Program-made: the position numbers and the translations under genes
Source: Verrucomicrobiota bacterium
GTDB taxonomy: Bacteria; Verrucomicrobiota; Verrucomicrobiia; CAIQCK01
NCBI GenBank assembly: GCA_026397915.1
Contig: JAPLTX010000012.1
Span: forward strand, 1 to 64,000
Length of the DNA stretch: 64,000 nucleotides
Reading direction: 5' to 3'
Shown here: in pieces, positions 8,773-17,052 of the stretch
Numbering within the stretch: the stretch's first letter is position 1
Layout of the letters: the number at the start of each line of letters is the position of its first letter
The notes under the pieces: model-generated
Told to the model about the DNA's origin: nothing
Seen by the model: the letters and a program-made list of their open reading frames with translations, nothing else
The model's database searches: none

Positions 8773-10131
8773 TTACACCGCCTCGGTAAACGCTTCCGCC
8801 AGCACCGCTAGGCTCTCGTCGAGTTGCGCGGCGCTAATAACGAGCGGCGGGGCGATCTTCACCGTGGCACCGCCGAAGCCGACCGGCGCGAACATCAGCA
8901 GGCCCTTCTTGCAGCACAGGTCCACGACGCGGAACGCGAGGTCGCCGTCGGGTTCTTCGCCGCCGGCCTTGACACACTGCACGCCGGCGACGAGGCCCTT
9001 GCCATGGACAACGGCGATGCGCGTCGGGAACTGTTGCTGGAGCTTCGCGAGACCGGCAAAGAGACGGTCGCCCATCTTCTTTGCGTTCTGCACGAGCCGC
9101 TCGCGGTCAATGAGTTGGAGGTTGGCGATGGCGGCGGCGCAGCAGATCGGGTTGGCCGAGTGCGTCGAGGTCATCGAGCCGGGCGGATACATGTCCAGCA
9201 CCTCACCGTTGCCGAGCAGGCAGGCCACCGGCAGCGAACTGCTGATGCCTTTGCCGCAACAGATCAGGTCGGGCCGCACGTTGTAGTGCTGGAACGCCCA
9301 GTATTTCCCGGTGCGCCCGAAACCAGCCTGCACCTCGTCGCACACCAGCAACGCGCCGTGCCGGTCGCACCACGCGCGAAGCTTCTGCATGTAATCCACC
9401 GGCGCGAAACTCGCCCCGCCGCCTTGGTAGCTCTCCATAATAACGCCGCAGACGAGCCGCGGGTCCACGCCGGCACTGGCGAGTTTTTTCTCGAAAAACT
9501 CGAAACTGGTGTCCTTGCAACGGAAACCATCGGGGAACTCGACCTGCACGAAACCGGGATCGAGGTTGCCGATCCACGACTTGAGACCGGGGATGCCGCC
9601 CACCTGCTGCGCGCCGAGCGTGCGGCCGTGAAACCCTCGCGCGAAACTGACCATGATCAGCTTCTTCGGGTCCGTGAGCCGGCCGCGGGTGCGGCAGAGT
9701 TTGATGGCACACTCGACGGCCTCGCTGCCGGTGGAGAGCAGGAAACACTTGTCCATCTTTTCCGGCGCGCGCTCAACCAGCATTCGCGCCAGCTTGCCGC
9801 GGAGCTTGTGCGGGAAGAGATAATTATGGAGCAGGCCGCTCTTCGCCTGTTTGACGACGGCGTCCACGATGGGCTTGCGGCCGTGGCCGGCGTTGGTGAC
9901 GAGCACACCGCTGGACCAGTCAATCCACCGGTTGCCCCACCAATCCTCCACGATCGTGCCGTCGCCGCGCTTCCAGACCACGGGCGGCATGCCCTGCATG
10001 GACTGCGGCTCGTAGCGGCGCATCTCTTCGAGGATCGGCACCGACTGCGGCACCGGTATTTTCGTCCGGATGCGGCGGAAACGTGTGGAAACTTTTGGAA
10101 CGGCGACGGGTGTGAGAGAGAATTGTGGCAT
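8773..10131 (-). CDS. class III PLP-dependent aminotransferase (4-aminobutyrate/ornithine type)
   Basis: 452 residues from the ATG giving MPQFSLTPV; the track start 24 codons upstream is in a low-complexity leader. Class III landmarks: RYEPQSM and WWGNRWIDWSSG near the N-terminus, STGSEAVECAIK phosphate loop, FHGRTLGA, the Asp of CDEVQAGFGRTG, and the PLP lysine in CCGKGISSSLP, followed by STHSANPICCAAA. Members transfer the omega-amino group of GABA, ornithine, acetylornithine or related amines to 2-oxoglutarate; the substrate cannot be set by eye. Divergent from the duplicated exported proteins and not in an obvious operon. Confidence 0.9.
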   Translation of the reverse strand: MPQFSLTPVAVPKVSTRFRRIRTKIPVPQSVPILEEMRRYEPQSMQGMPPVVWKRGDGTIVEDWWGNRWIDWSSGVLVTNAGHGRKPIVDAVVKQAKSGLLHNYLFPHKLRGKLARMLVERAPEKMDKCFLLSTGSEAVECAIKLCRTRGRLTDPKKLIMVSFARGFHGRTLGAQQVGGIPGLKSWIGNLDPGFVQVEFPDGFRCKDTSFEFFEKKLASAGVDPRLVCGVIMESYQGGGASFAPVDYMQKLRAWCDRHGALLVCDEVQAGFGRTGKYWAFQHYNVRPDLICCGKGISSSLPVACLLGNGEVLDMYPPGSMTSTHSANPICCAAAIANLQLIDRERLVQNAKKMGDRLFAGLAKLQQQFPTRIAVVHGKGLVAGVQCVKAGGEEPDGDLAFRVVDLCCKKGLLMFAPVGFGGATVKIAPPLVISAAQLDESLAVLAEAFTEAV

Positions 10132-10313
10132 GGCTTCCGTATTGCGTATTTTGTGTTGCGCGATTCTGTTTCTTCGTCTTGCGTCGCTTCTGTTGAGCGA
10201 CAACAGCCCGTAAGAATAGGACGGACTCGCGGCGCAGACAACAAAATCAATTTTAGCGGCCCCCGAATCTTCTTGCGCCAGCCCCGTGCCTGTGATGTGT
10301 TGACTGTCATCGC

Positions 10314-11042
10314 ATGGGAGCGACCTGCATTCGCATCTTCCTGACAGTGGCGCTGACCGTTGGATCCGGTCTGGCGGCCGCCGCCGAAAAAACGGAGTCG
10401 CTCATTCCCTTCAACAAGCTCGACGCGACGGCATTGGCGCGCGTGCGGCAGGTAGTGCCGGGCTACACGTTTCACCGGAAGCTGCGCACGCCCTACGGTG
10501 AGTTTTGCGCGCGGCGCGAGCTATTCGAGTATCTGGGCGATCACCTCGACGTGACCACGATTCTCGGCCAGCGCCTCGGTGTGGTGAAGTTCCGCTGCGA
10601 ACGCCTGCCGGACGGGGCGTTTTGGGCGGACAACGGCGCGGGCGCGCGGGGATTTCTCTGGCCGTTGTATGCCGCGCCCGGCGAGCGGCTGTTTTTCGTG
10701 CGCGGCAGCGACCGCAGCGGCGAGGCAGTGGAAGGTGACTCGGTGGTGCTGGTGCGCTTCCATGAGCCGGAGCCAGGCCTCATCCGCTGCGAGGTGCATG
10801 CGTTCGTCAGATTGAAGACCTTCTTCAGAAAGTTTCTGGCCAGCTTGTTTCTGCCGTTCGTCACCGGCACCGTGGACCGCCGTTTCGGCGACGTTATTTC
10901 CATTCCCGTGCTGGTCAGCGAAGAGGCCACGCTCGATCCGGAAAAAGTGCTGGCCGTGATAGACGCGCTGCCGCCGGAAGACGCAGCGAAGTTGAGGGAG
11001 TTCCGCGCGCTGCTGGCCCGGCCGACGCCGAAGCCCCATTGA
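10314..11042 (+). CDS. exported protein of unknown function, duplicate A
   Basis: 242 residues with a signal peptide (IFLTVALTVGSGLAAAAE, cleavage near residue 24). It starts with KTESLIPFNKLDATALARVRQVV and has a middle portion GFLWPLYAAPGERLFFVRG, so the mature form is a compact exported domain with a C-terminal helical tail (PPEDAAKLREFRALL). It is a paralogue of the next gene, and the similarity extends into the upstream DNA (TCTTCTTGC and GTGTTGACTG blocks), so a segment including the leader was duplicated in tandem. First gene of a run that continues into polB and mscS. I do not recognise the family. Confidence 0.75.
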   Translation: MGATCIRIFLTVALTVGSGLAAAAEKTESLIPFNKLDATALARVRQVVPGYTFHRKLRTPYGEFCARRELFEYLGDHLDVTTILGQRLGVVKFRCERLPDGAFWADNGAGARGFLWPLYAAPGERLFFVRGSDRSGEAVEGDSVVLVRFHEPEPGLIRCEVHAFVRLKTFFRKFLASLFLPFVTGTVDRRFGDVISIPVLVSEEATLDPEKVLAVIDALPPEDAAKLREFRALLARPTPKPH

Positions 11043-11117
11043 CCGTGTTCGTTCGCGCAGAATCATCCGCGCGAAATCTTCTTGCCGCGCTTCGGCCGCT
11101 GTGGTGTCTTGACCGGC

Positions 11118-11849
11118 ATGCTCGTGCGATCTATTTGCGTCCGCGTCTTCCTGGCTGTGGCGCTGACCGTTGGGGCCGGCCTCGCGCTCGCGGCTGAGAA
11201 GCCCGAGTCGCTGGTCCCCTTCGACAAGCTCGACGCGGCGGCGCAAGCGCGTGTGCGGCAGGTCGTGCCGGGCCACACGTTCTACCGGAATGTCCGCCTG
11301 CCAAAGCCGACGGTCCGCGCGCGCTACGACGTCTTCGAGTATCTCATCAACAACCTCGACCAATGCTCCATCGCGGCGCAGCTGCTGAAGATCATCAAGT
11401 ATCGCAGCGAGCGGCGGCCGGATGGCTCCTATTTCGCCGACGACCGCAAGGGCGCTGCCGGCTATCTCTGGCCGCTGCTGGACACGCCAGGTGAGCGGCT
11501 CTTCTTCGCGCAAGGCGTGGACAAGCGAGGCGAGCGGGTGTCGGGCAGCGCCGTGATCCTGTTCCGCTACCGCGAGAAACAGCCCGGCTCCATCGAGTGC
11601 GAGCTTCATGGTTTCGTGAAGGTGGATAGCTGGATGCAACGGCTGTGCGCGCTGCTGTTCCTGCCGTTCATCACGTCCACGGTGGACCAGCGGTTCGGTG
11701 AGGTGGTGGACGTGCCGGTGCAGGTCAGCGAAACCGCCACCGCCGACCCCGCCAAGGTGCTGAAGCTGCTGGACACGCTCTCGCCTGAAGACACGGCCAT
11801 GATGAAAGAATTCCGCGCGCTGGTGGCCAAGCCGGAGGCGAAGCCATGA
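11118..11849 (+). CDS. exported protein of unknown function, duplicate B
   Basis: 243 residues from the ATG giving MLVRSICVRVFL; the track start 12 codons earlier is less likely because the signal peptide begins here. Signal peptide ends near LALAAE. Shared with duplicate A: ESLVPFDKLDAAAQARVRQVVPGHTF, GYLWPLLDTPGERLFFAQG, FLPFITSTVDQRFGEV. Sequence identity is moderate, so the duplication is not recent and both copies are kept intact. The stop codon overlaps the polB start as ATGA, implying translational coupling between an exported protein and a DNA polymerase. Confidence 0.75.
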   Translation: MLVRSICVRVFLAVALTVGAGLALAAEKPESLVPFDKLDAAAQARVRQVVPGHTFYRNVRLPKPTVRARYDVFEYLINNLDQCSIAAQLLKIIKYRSERRPDGSYFADDRKGAAGYLWPLLDTPGERLFFAQGVDKRGERVSGSAVILFRYREKQPGSIECELHGFVKVDSWMQRLCALLFLPFITSTVDQRFGEVVDVPVQVSETATADPAKVLKLLDTLSPEDTAMMKEFRALVAKPEAKP

Positions 11850-14095
11850 GTGCCGTCGCACTGCCGTTTGCCGGGAACGAGACGCTGTTCGGGCGCGACC
11901 GAACTGAAGGCATCGTCGCGGTCGAACTGGTGCCGGGCGATGACAGCGCGATGCGCGTGTTCCTGCGCGAAGACAGCCAGCTCAAGAGCGTGGCGCAACC
12001 GTTCCAGCCGTTCCTGTGGCTCACTGACGCGGCGTTTCTGAACACATGGTCCGGCAAGGCGGAGATCGAGCCGCTCGCCGATGCTGGCGAGTTCCGCGCG
12101 CTTGCGACGTTCCGGTCGTGGTCGGATTTTCAATCGGCGCGCAAACATCTGCTCGACGAAACCGGCGCGACTGCCGCCAGCCCGGAAGCGCCGTTCTATT
12201 TCCTCAACGACCCAGTCGCGCAACACCTGATGCGGACGGGCCAGACATCGTTCAAGGGCATGCGCCTCGACCAGCTTCGCCGGCTCCAGCTGGACATTGA
12301 GACCTACACAGGCAAAGGCTACGAATTCTCTAGTGCCGAGCGCGCCGAGGATCGCATCTTGTTGATCTCGCTCTCCGACAGCACCGGCTGGGAAATGACG
12401 CTCGCCGGCGACGAGAAGAAGATGCTCCAGCAACTCGTCGAGGTTGTCCGCGAGCGCGACCCGGATGTGATCGAAGGGCACAACCTCTTCAAGTTTGACT
12501 TGCCCTACCTGGCGGCGCGCGCCAAGCGCCACAAGGTGAAGCTCGCGCTCGGCCGTGACGACTCGGCGCTCAGCTCGTATCCGTCGCGCGTGCAGATCGC
12601 GGAGCGGACGATCAACTATCCGAAGTTTGAAATCTACGGCCGGCACATCGTGGACACGTTCCTGTTGGTGCAGTTCTACGACGTGAGCACGCGGGAGCTG
12701 GAGAGCTTTGGCCTCAAGGACGTGGCGCGGCATTTCGGCCTCGCGCCGAAGGACCGCACCTATCTCGACCCGAAGGAAATCCCCGCGCTCGCCGATGCTG
12801 GCGCGGCGGGCATGGAGAAGCTGGCGCGCTACTCGCTCGACGATGTGCGCGAGACGCGGGCGCTGGCGGCGTTGCTGTCGCCCAGCTACTTCGTGCAGGC
12901 GCAGATGTTCCCCTACGGCTACCAGGACGTGGTCGTGCGCGGCAACGCGACGAAGATTGACACGCTCTTCGTCCGCGAATACCTCCACCAGCGCCGCGCG
13001 CTGCCGCGGCCGGAGTCGGCGAGGCAGTTCGAGGGCGGCTACACCGACATTTTTCACGAGGGTGTTGCTGAGAACGTCTGGCATTGCGACGTCGCCTCGC
13101 TCTATCCGAGCGTGATGCTTGCGTTCAACATTGTGCCGAAGAAGGATGAGCTGGCGATCTTCAGGTCGCTGCTCTCGGAACTGCGCGACTTCCGCTTCCG
13201 CGCCAAGTCGCTGCTGCGCGAGGCAAAGGACGAGGCGGCGCGCAACCATTTCAACGCGCTTCAGCAGACGTTCAAGATCGTCATCAATAGCTTCTACGGC
13301 TACCTCGGCTTCGCGCAGGCTCATTTCGGCGACTTCGACGCAGCGTCGGCGGTGACGGCGAAGGGGCGGGAGATCTTGCAGGCGATGATCGCCTGGCTGC
13401 GCCAGCGCGGCGCGCACATCATCGAGATTGACACCGACGGCATCTACTTCCAGCCGCCGAAGGACGTGGCCGGCGAGCCGGAGCGCGGGATGAAGCTGCT
13501 CGACGAAGAACTGACCGCGACGCTGCCGAAGGGGATCGAGGTGGAGTTCGACGCGCGCTACCGGGCGATGTTCAGCTACAAGATGAAGAACTACGCGCTG
13601 CTCGACGACGATGGCCATGTGACGATCAAGGGCGCGGCGCTGAAGTCGCGCGGGCTGGAGCGGTTCCAGCGCGAGTTTCTGGAGGATCTGCTGCGGCTGT
13701 TGCTGGAGGGCCGGCGGCGCAAGGACATTCTCGACAAGTTGGAGGATTATCGCAGCGCCATCGAGCGGCGGCGCTGGCCGATCGAGATGTTGATGAAGAC
13801 CGAGACGCTCAGCGACTCGCTCGACGTTTACAAAAAGAAGATCACCGCCGGCTCCGGCAAGGGCGGTCGCAATCGCTCCGCCGCCTACGAACTGGCCGTG
13901 CGCAGCGGCAAGCCGTATCAGCCGGGCGACCAGTTGTCGTTTTACATCGTCGGCGACACCGCAAAGGTGACGGCTTACGAGGCGTGCAAGCCGGTGAGCG
14001 ACTGGGACTCGCAGCGGCGCGATGAGAATGTTGAGTATTATGTGGACAAACTCGTCGCACTCTATAAAAAGTTCTCTAGTTTCATCCCCACATGA
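11846..14095 (+). CDS. family B DNA polymerase with 3'-5' exonuclease
   Basis: 749 residues. Exonuclease motifs: Exo I LQLDIETYT, Exo II EGHNLFKFDLPYL, Exo III YSLDDVRET. Polymerase motifs: A CDVASLYPSVML (usual DFxSLYPS), B KIVINSFYGYLG, C IDTDGIYF (usual DTDS), and a KGAALKSRGLE KxxxxR-like segment. All catalytic acids are present, so it should be active. Close in length to E. coli Pol II (783) and widespread in Verrucomicrobiota-like genomes; a role in translesion or repair synthesis is inferred, not shown. ATGA overlaps join it to the upstream exported protein and to the downstream mechanosensitive channel. Confidence 0.92.
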   Translation: MSAVALPFAGNETLFGRDRTEGIVAVELVPGDDSAMRVFLREDSQLKSVAQPFQPFLWLTDAAFLNTWSGKAEIEPLADAGEFRALATFRSWSDFQSARKHLLDETGATAASPEAPFYFLNDPVAQHLMRTGQTSFKGMRLDQLRRLQLDIETYTGKGYEFSSAERAEDRILLISLSDSTGWEMTLAGDEKKMLQQLVEVVRERDPDVIEGHNLFKFDLPYLAARAKRHKVKLALGRDDSALSSYPSRVQIAERTINYPKFEIYGRHIVDTFLLVQFYDVSTRELESFGLKDVARHFGLAPKDRTYLDPKEIPALADAGAAGMEKLARYSLDDVRETRALAALLSPSYFVQAQMFPYGYQDVVVRGNATKIDTLFVREYLHQRRALPRPESARQFEGGYTDIFHEGVAENVWHCDVASLYPSVMLAFNIVPKKDELAIFRSLLSELRDFRFRAKSLLREAKDEAARNHFNALQQTFKIVINSFYGYLGFAQAHFGDFDAASAVTAKGREILQAMIAWLRQRGAHIIEIDTDGIYFQPPKDVAGEPERGMKLLDEELTATLPKGIEVEFDARYRAMFSYKMKNYALLDDDGHVTIKGAALKSRGLERFQREFLEDLLRLLLEGRRRKDILDKLEDYRSAIERRRWPIEMLMKTETLSDSLDVYKKKITAGSGKGGRNRSAAYELAVRSGKPYQPGDQLSFYIVGDTAKVTAYEACKPVSDWDSQRRDENVEYYVDKLVALYKKFSSFIPT

Positions 14096-15627
14096 ACGGA
14101 ACCTGGAGCCATATCGAGAACACGGCGATCTATGTTGGCGTCGCCGTGCTGACCTATCTTCCGCTGTTGGCCGTGGCGCATCTGGTGAAGAAGCGGTTGC
14201 GTGTGCCGCTGGGGTTTTCCTTTCACATTTTCGCCCTGCTCTCGGCGACGCTGGTGGCTTGGGTTGTCCATGAGGCGCATGCCGCGCCACATGTGGACCC
14301 GCCGTGGGTGCTGTCGGTGCGTAACGCCCTTATCAGCACGTGGGCGGTGTTTCTGGCGTTGCAGGTTAACAACGTGTTGGCGAGATTCGTTTGGCAGTTC
14401 GCGCTGGAGGAGCAACGTCGGGTCAAGGTGCCCAAGCTGTTACGCGACCTCGCGAAGGCCCTGCTGTTGCTGGCCGCCGTCCTCTGCGTGATGAAGTTTG
14501 TCTATGGCCAGCAACTTGGCACGATCATCACCGCTTCGGGCATCGTGGCCGTCGTGCTGGGCTTCGCGCTCCAAAACCTCCTGGGCGATGTCGTGGCCGG
14601 CATCGCGCTAAACCTGGAGAAGCCGTTCGACATCGGCGACTGGATATGGGTGGGTGAAACCGATGGCGAGGTCATCGAAATTAACTGGCGCGCCACGCGC
14701 CTGCGCACTCGGGACAACAATTACCTCATCATCCCCAACGGCAACATCACCAAGCAGAACATCACCAATTTCCACTACCCGGACCGCGTGCATGCGCTGA
14801 AGTGCTCCGTCGGCGTCGAATACGGCGCCGCGCCCAACGACGTGAAAAACGTCCTGCGCCAAGCCGTGCGGCACACCTCCGGAGTCCTCCCACAGGAACC
14901 GCGCATCCGGTTGAAGCAGTTCGGCGACTCCGCCATCAACTACGAGATCAAGTTCTGGGTGGAAAACCGCGCGGCCTCCGACGACATCCTCAGCGACGTG
15001 ATGACCAACATCTGGTATGCGCTGCGCCGGGCGCGCATGAGCATTCCGTTCCCGATTCGCGACGTGTTCATGCACCAGCCCGCTGAAGCGGACAGCGTGG
15101 AGCAGCAGCGTCGGGCCGACGCCGAACACGCGCTGCGGGCGGTGGACTTGTTCAAACCGCTCGACCATGACCAGATCGTGGCGCTGGCCGGGCGCGGCCG
15201 GCTGGTGCGCTTCGGCCGCGGCGAGACTGTCATCAGCAAAGGCGATGCGGGCGATTCGTTGTTCCTGATCGTCAGCGGCCAAGCGTCGGTGAAACTCGCA
15301 CGCGAGGGTGGCGGCGAGGTGATTGCCGGCGCTTTGAAGACAGGTAACACATTTGGCGAGATGTCGCTGCTGACCGGCGCGCCGCGCAACGCGACCGTTG
15401 TGGCCGAGAGCGACCTGCGCTTGCTGGAGATCGGCAAGGACGCGCTTGGCCCGATGTTGCAGGAGAATCCAGCCGTCGCTGAGGCGTTGAGCCGGTTGAT
15501 GGCGGATCGCCAGCTTGCCACCGACGATTTTCACAAACAGCAACAGAACACCGTCGGAGCGGCCGCAAGGCGCGAGGACTACGCCACCACCCTGTTGCGC
15601 AACATTCGTGATTTCTTCAGTATCTAG
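14092..15627 (+). CDS. MscS-family mechanosensitive channel with cyclic-nucleotide-binding domain
   Basis: 511 residues. Four hydrophobic segments: about 10-30, 43-65, 82-105 and 120-140, the last running into the MscS pore helix (SGIVAVVLGFALQNLLGDVVAG). Next comes the beta domain (GDWIWVGETDGEVIEINWR, NYLIIPNGNI) and alpha/beta domain to about 330. Residues about 350-480 are a cNMP-binding domain (VISKGDAGDSLFLIVSGQA, GNTFGEMSLLTGAPRNATVVA) in which the FGEMSLL-x4-RNAT phosphate-binding cassette is intact. Such fusions are gated or modulated by cyclic nucleotides. Overlaps polB by ATGA. The membrane adenylate cyclase in the same window is a possible ligand source. Confidence 0.93.
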   Translation: MNGTWSHIENTAIYVGVAVLTYLPLLAVAHLVKKRLRVPLGFSFHIFALLSATLVAWVVHEAHAAPHVDPPWVLSVRNALISTWAVFLALQVNNVLARFVWQFALEEQRRVKVPKLLRDLAKALLLLAAVLCVMKFVYGQQLGTIITASGIVAVVLGFALQNLLGDVVAGIALNLEKPFDIGDWIWVGETDGEVIEINWRATRLRTRDNNYLIIPNGNITKQNITNFHYPDRVHALKCSVGVEYGAAPNDVKNVLRQAVRHTSGVLPQEPRIRLKQFGDSAINYEIKFWVENRAASDDILSDVMTNIWYALRRARMSIPFPIRDVFMHQPAEADSVEQQRRADAEHALRAVDLFKPLDHDQIVALAGRGRLVRFGRGETVISKGDAGDSLFLIVSGQASVKLAREGGGEVIAGALKTGNTFGEMSLLTGAPRNATVVAESDLRLLEIGKDALGPMLQENPAVAEALSRLMADRQLATDDFHKQQQNTVGAAARREDYATTLLRNIRDFFSI

Positions 15628-15648
15628 ACCGTTGGAGCAAAACTTGAC

Positions 15649-16980
15649 ATGAAAAACCGCATTCTATTGTTCGTTCTCGCTGCGATCGTCGCTCCGACCT
15701 CGCTCGTCTGCGGCGCAGAGATCACAGCCCAAGGCGGCGCCGTGTTGGTGCCGGCCGGCGAATACCGTGTCGGCGCGCGCACAGTGAAGGTCGTGCAGGC
15801 CGCCACGCTGGCGGTCGCGCCGGCGCCGGTTCTCGCGATCACCAACGAGCCAGTGAAGCTTTCCGCTGACAAACCCGCCGGCTGGTCCAAGGGCACGCGG
15901 CTGCGCGGCTGCAACGCGAAGGATGTGAATGCCTGCGGCTCGTTCGTGCCCGGCTCACTGGAAATTCGTCGGACCAAAGCTGGCCCGCTACTCAAGGTAG
16001 GCGACGATTACCTCGCCGACACCGCGTGGGGCCACGTCGGCATCGGGACAAATAGTTGCGTGACCATCAAGGATGTCGTTGTTGCGAATTACCGCTACTC
16101 GTTGCTGCGGATGGACACCATCCAGGTTTCCGCCGACGGCAAGGCGTCGCTCAAGGCCAGCGAGCCGCACATCAGCGCGCCTATGCCGCCGGTTGCCGAC
16201 GCGGGCTGCATCGCCATTGCCCACGTCTTCGTCAACTACAGCGACACCGAACCGAAGACCGGCCAGATTTATCCGGTCCTCGAAACCGCCGCGCAAGCCG
16301 TCACGCGCACCACAGCGGGCCGCATCCCAAAGACGCTGGCGAAACTCAAGGCCGGCGGCCCTGTGAAGATCGTCTGCTGGGGCGACTCGGTTACCGCCGG
16401 CGGCAACGCATCGAAGCCGGAGTTCCGCTACCCAGACGTCTTCGCCGCCGGACTGCGCGAGCGGTTTCCACAGGCGAAGATTGAGATGGAAAATATCAGC
16501 GCCGGCGGCTCGCACAGCCGGCAGTGGCTCTTCCCCGACAAGTTTCCCTACCGCGGCAAGCCGTGGCAAGAGACGGGCGTGACGTGGCAGCGCATCGCCG
16601 ACGCGAAGCCGGACCTCGTGACGCTGGAGTTCGTCAACGACGCCGGGATGACACCGGCTGTGGTGGAAGAAGTTTACAGTGACATCCTCAGCCGCGTGCA
16701 GGGTATCGGCGCGGAGTTGATCCTCATCACACCGCACTTCACGATGTGGAAGATGATGGGCTTCAAGAGCATGAATGAAGTGGAGCGCCGGCCCTACGTG
16801 CTGGCGCTGCGCGAGTTTGCCAACAAGCACAACATCGCGCTCGCCGATGCCGCCGCGCGTTGGGAGCATCTCTGGAAGGAAGGCCTGCCCTACCTGACGC
16901 TGCTGCACAACACCATCAACCACCCCGACGACCGCGGCCAGCGCCTGTTCGCTGAGGAGTTGTGGAAGTGTTTTCGGTAA
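15649..16980 (+). CDS. exported SGNH/GDSL hydrolase
   Basis: 443 residues with a signal peptide (LLFVLAAIVAPTSLVCGAE). The first about 220 residues are a beta-rich exported domain of unknown type. From about 240 there is an SGNH hydrolase domain: block I CWGDSVTAGG (nucleophile Ser), LVTLEFVNDAG at the block III position where Asn is expected, and a terminal NHPDDRGQRLFAEEL in which the usual DxxH catalytic pair appears as HPDD. Family members are esterases and deacetylases, often acting on acylated glycans. 21 bp after the mscS gene, so probably the last gene of that run. Confidence 0.85.
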   Translation: MKNRILLFVLAAIVAPTSLVCGAEITAQGGAVLVPAGEYRVGARTVKVVQAATLAVAPAPVLAITNEPVKLSADKPAGWSKGTRLRGCNAKDVNACGSFVPGSLEIRRTKAGPLLKVGDDYLADTAWGHVGIGTNSCVTIKDVVVANYRYSLLRMDTIQVSADGKASLKASEPHISAPMPPVADAGCIAIAHVFVNYSDTEPKTGQIYPVLETAAQAVTRTTAGRIPKTLAKLKAGGPVKIVCWGDSVTAGGNASKPEFRYPDVFAAGLRERFPQAKIEMENISAGGSHSRQWLFPDKFPYRGKPWQETGVTWQRIADAKPDLVTLEFVNDAGMTPAVVEEVYSDILSRVQGIGAELILITPHFTMWKMMGFKSMNEVERRPYVLALREFANKHNIALADAAARWEHLWKEGLPYLTLLHNTINHPDDRGQRLFAEELWKCFR

Positions 16981-16983
16981 CCC

Positions 16984-17052
16984 GTAGCGCCGGCATCCTT
17001 GCCGGCGACCCTTCGCGCCCATGAACAACGCCGGCAGGGATGCCGGCGCTAC
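16984..17052. repeat. REP-like palindrome, GTAGCGCCGGCATCC type
   Basis: GTAGCGCCGGCATCCTTGCC (arm 16984-17007) is inverted at 17029-17052 with one or two mismatches, with a 21-base loop. Each arm is itself a smaller palindrome (CCGGC-ATCCTT-GCCGG). It lies between the SGNH stop and rmuC, and the rmuC stop codon (TAG) is formed by the GTAG end of the second arm. Same architecture as the element at 56156-56226. May also terminate transcription. Confidence 0.75.

Noticed and set aside
11606-14290. 894-residue minus ORF across polB
   Set aside because: Arg/His/Leu-rich shadow of polB; the + frame holds all exonuclease and polymerase motifs.
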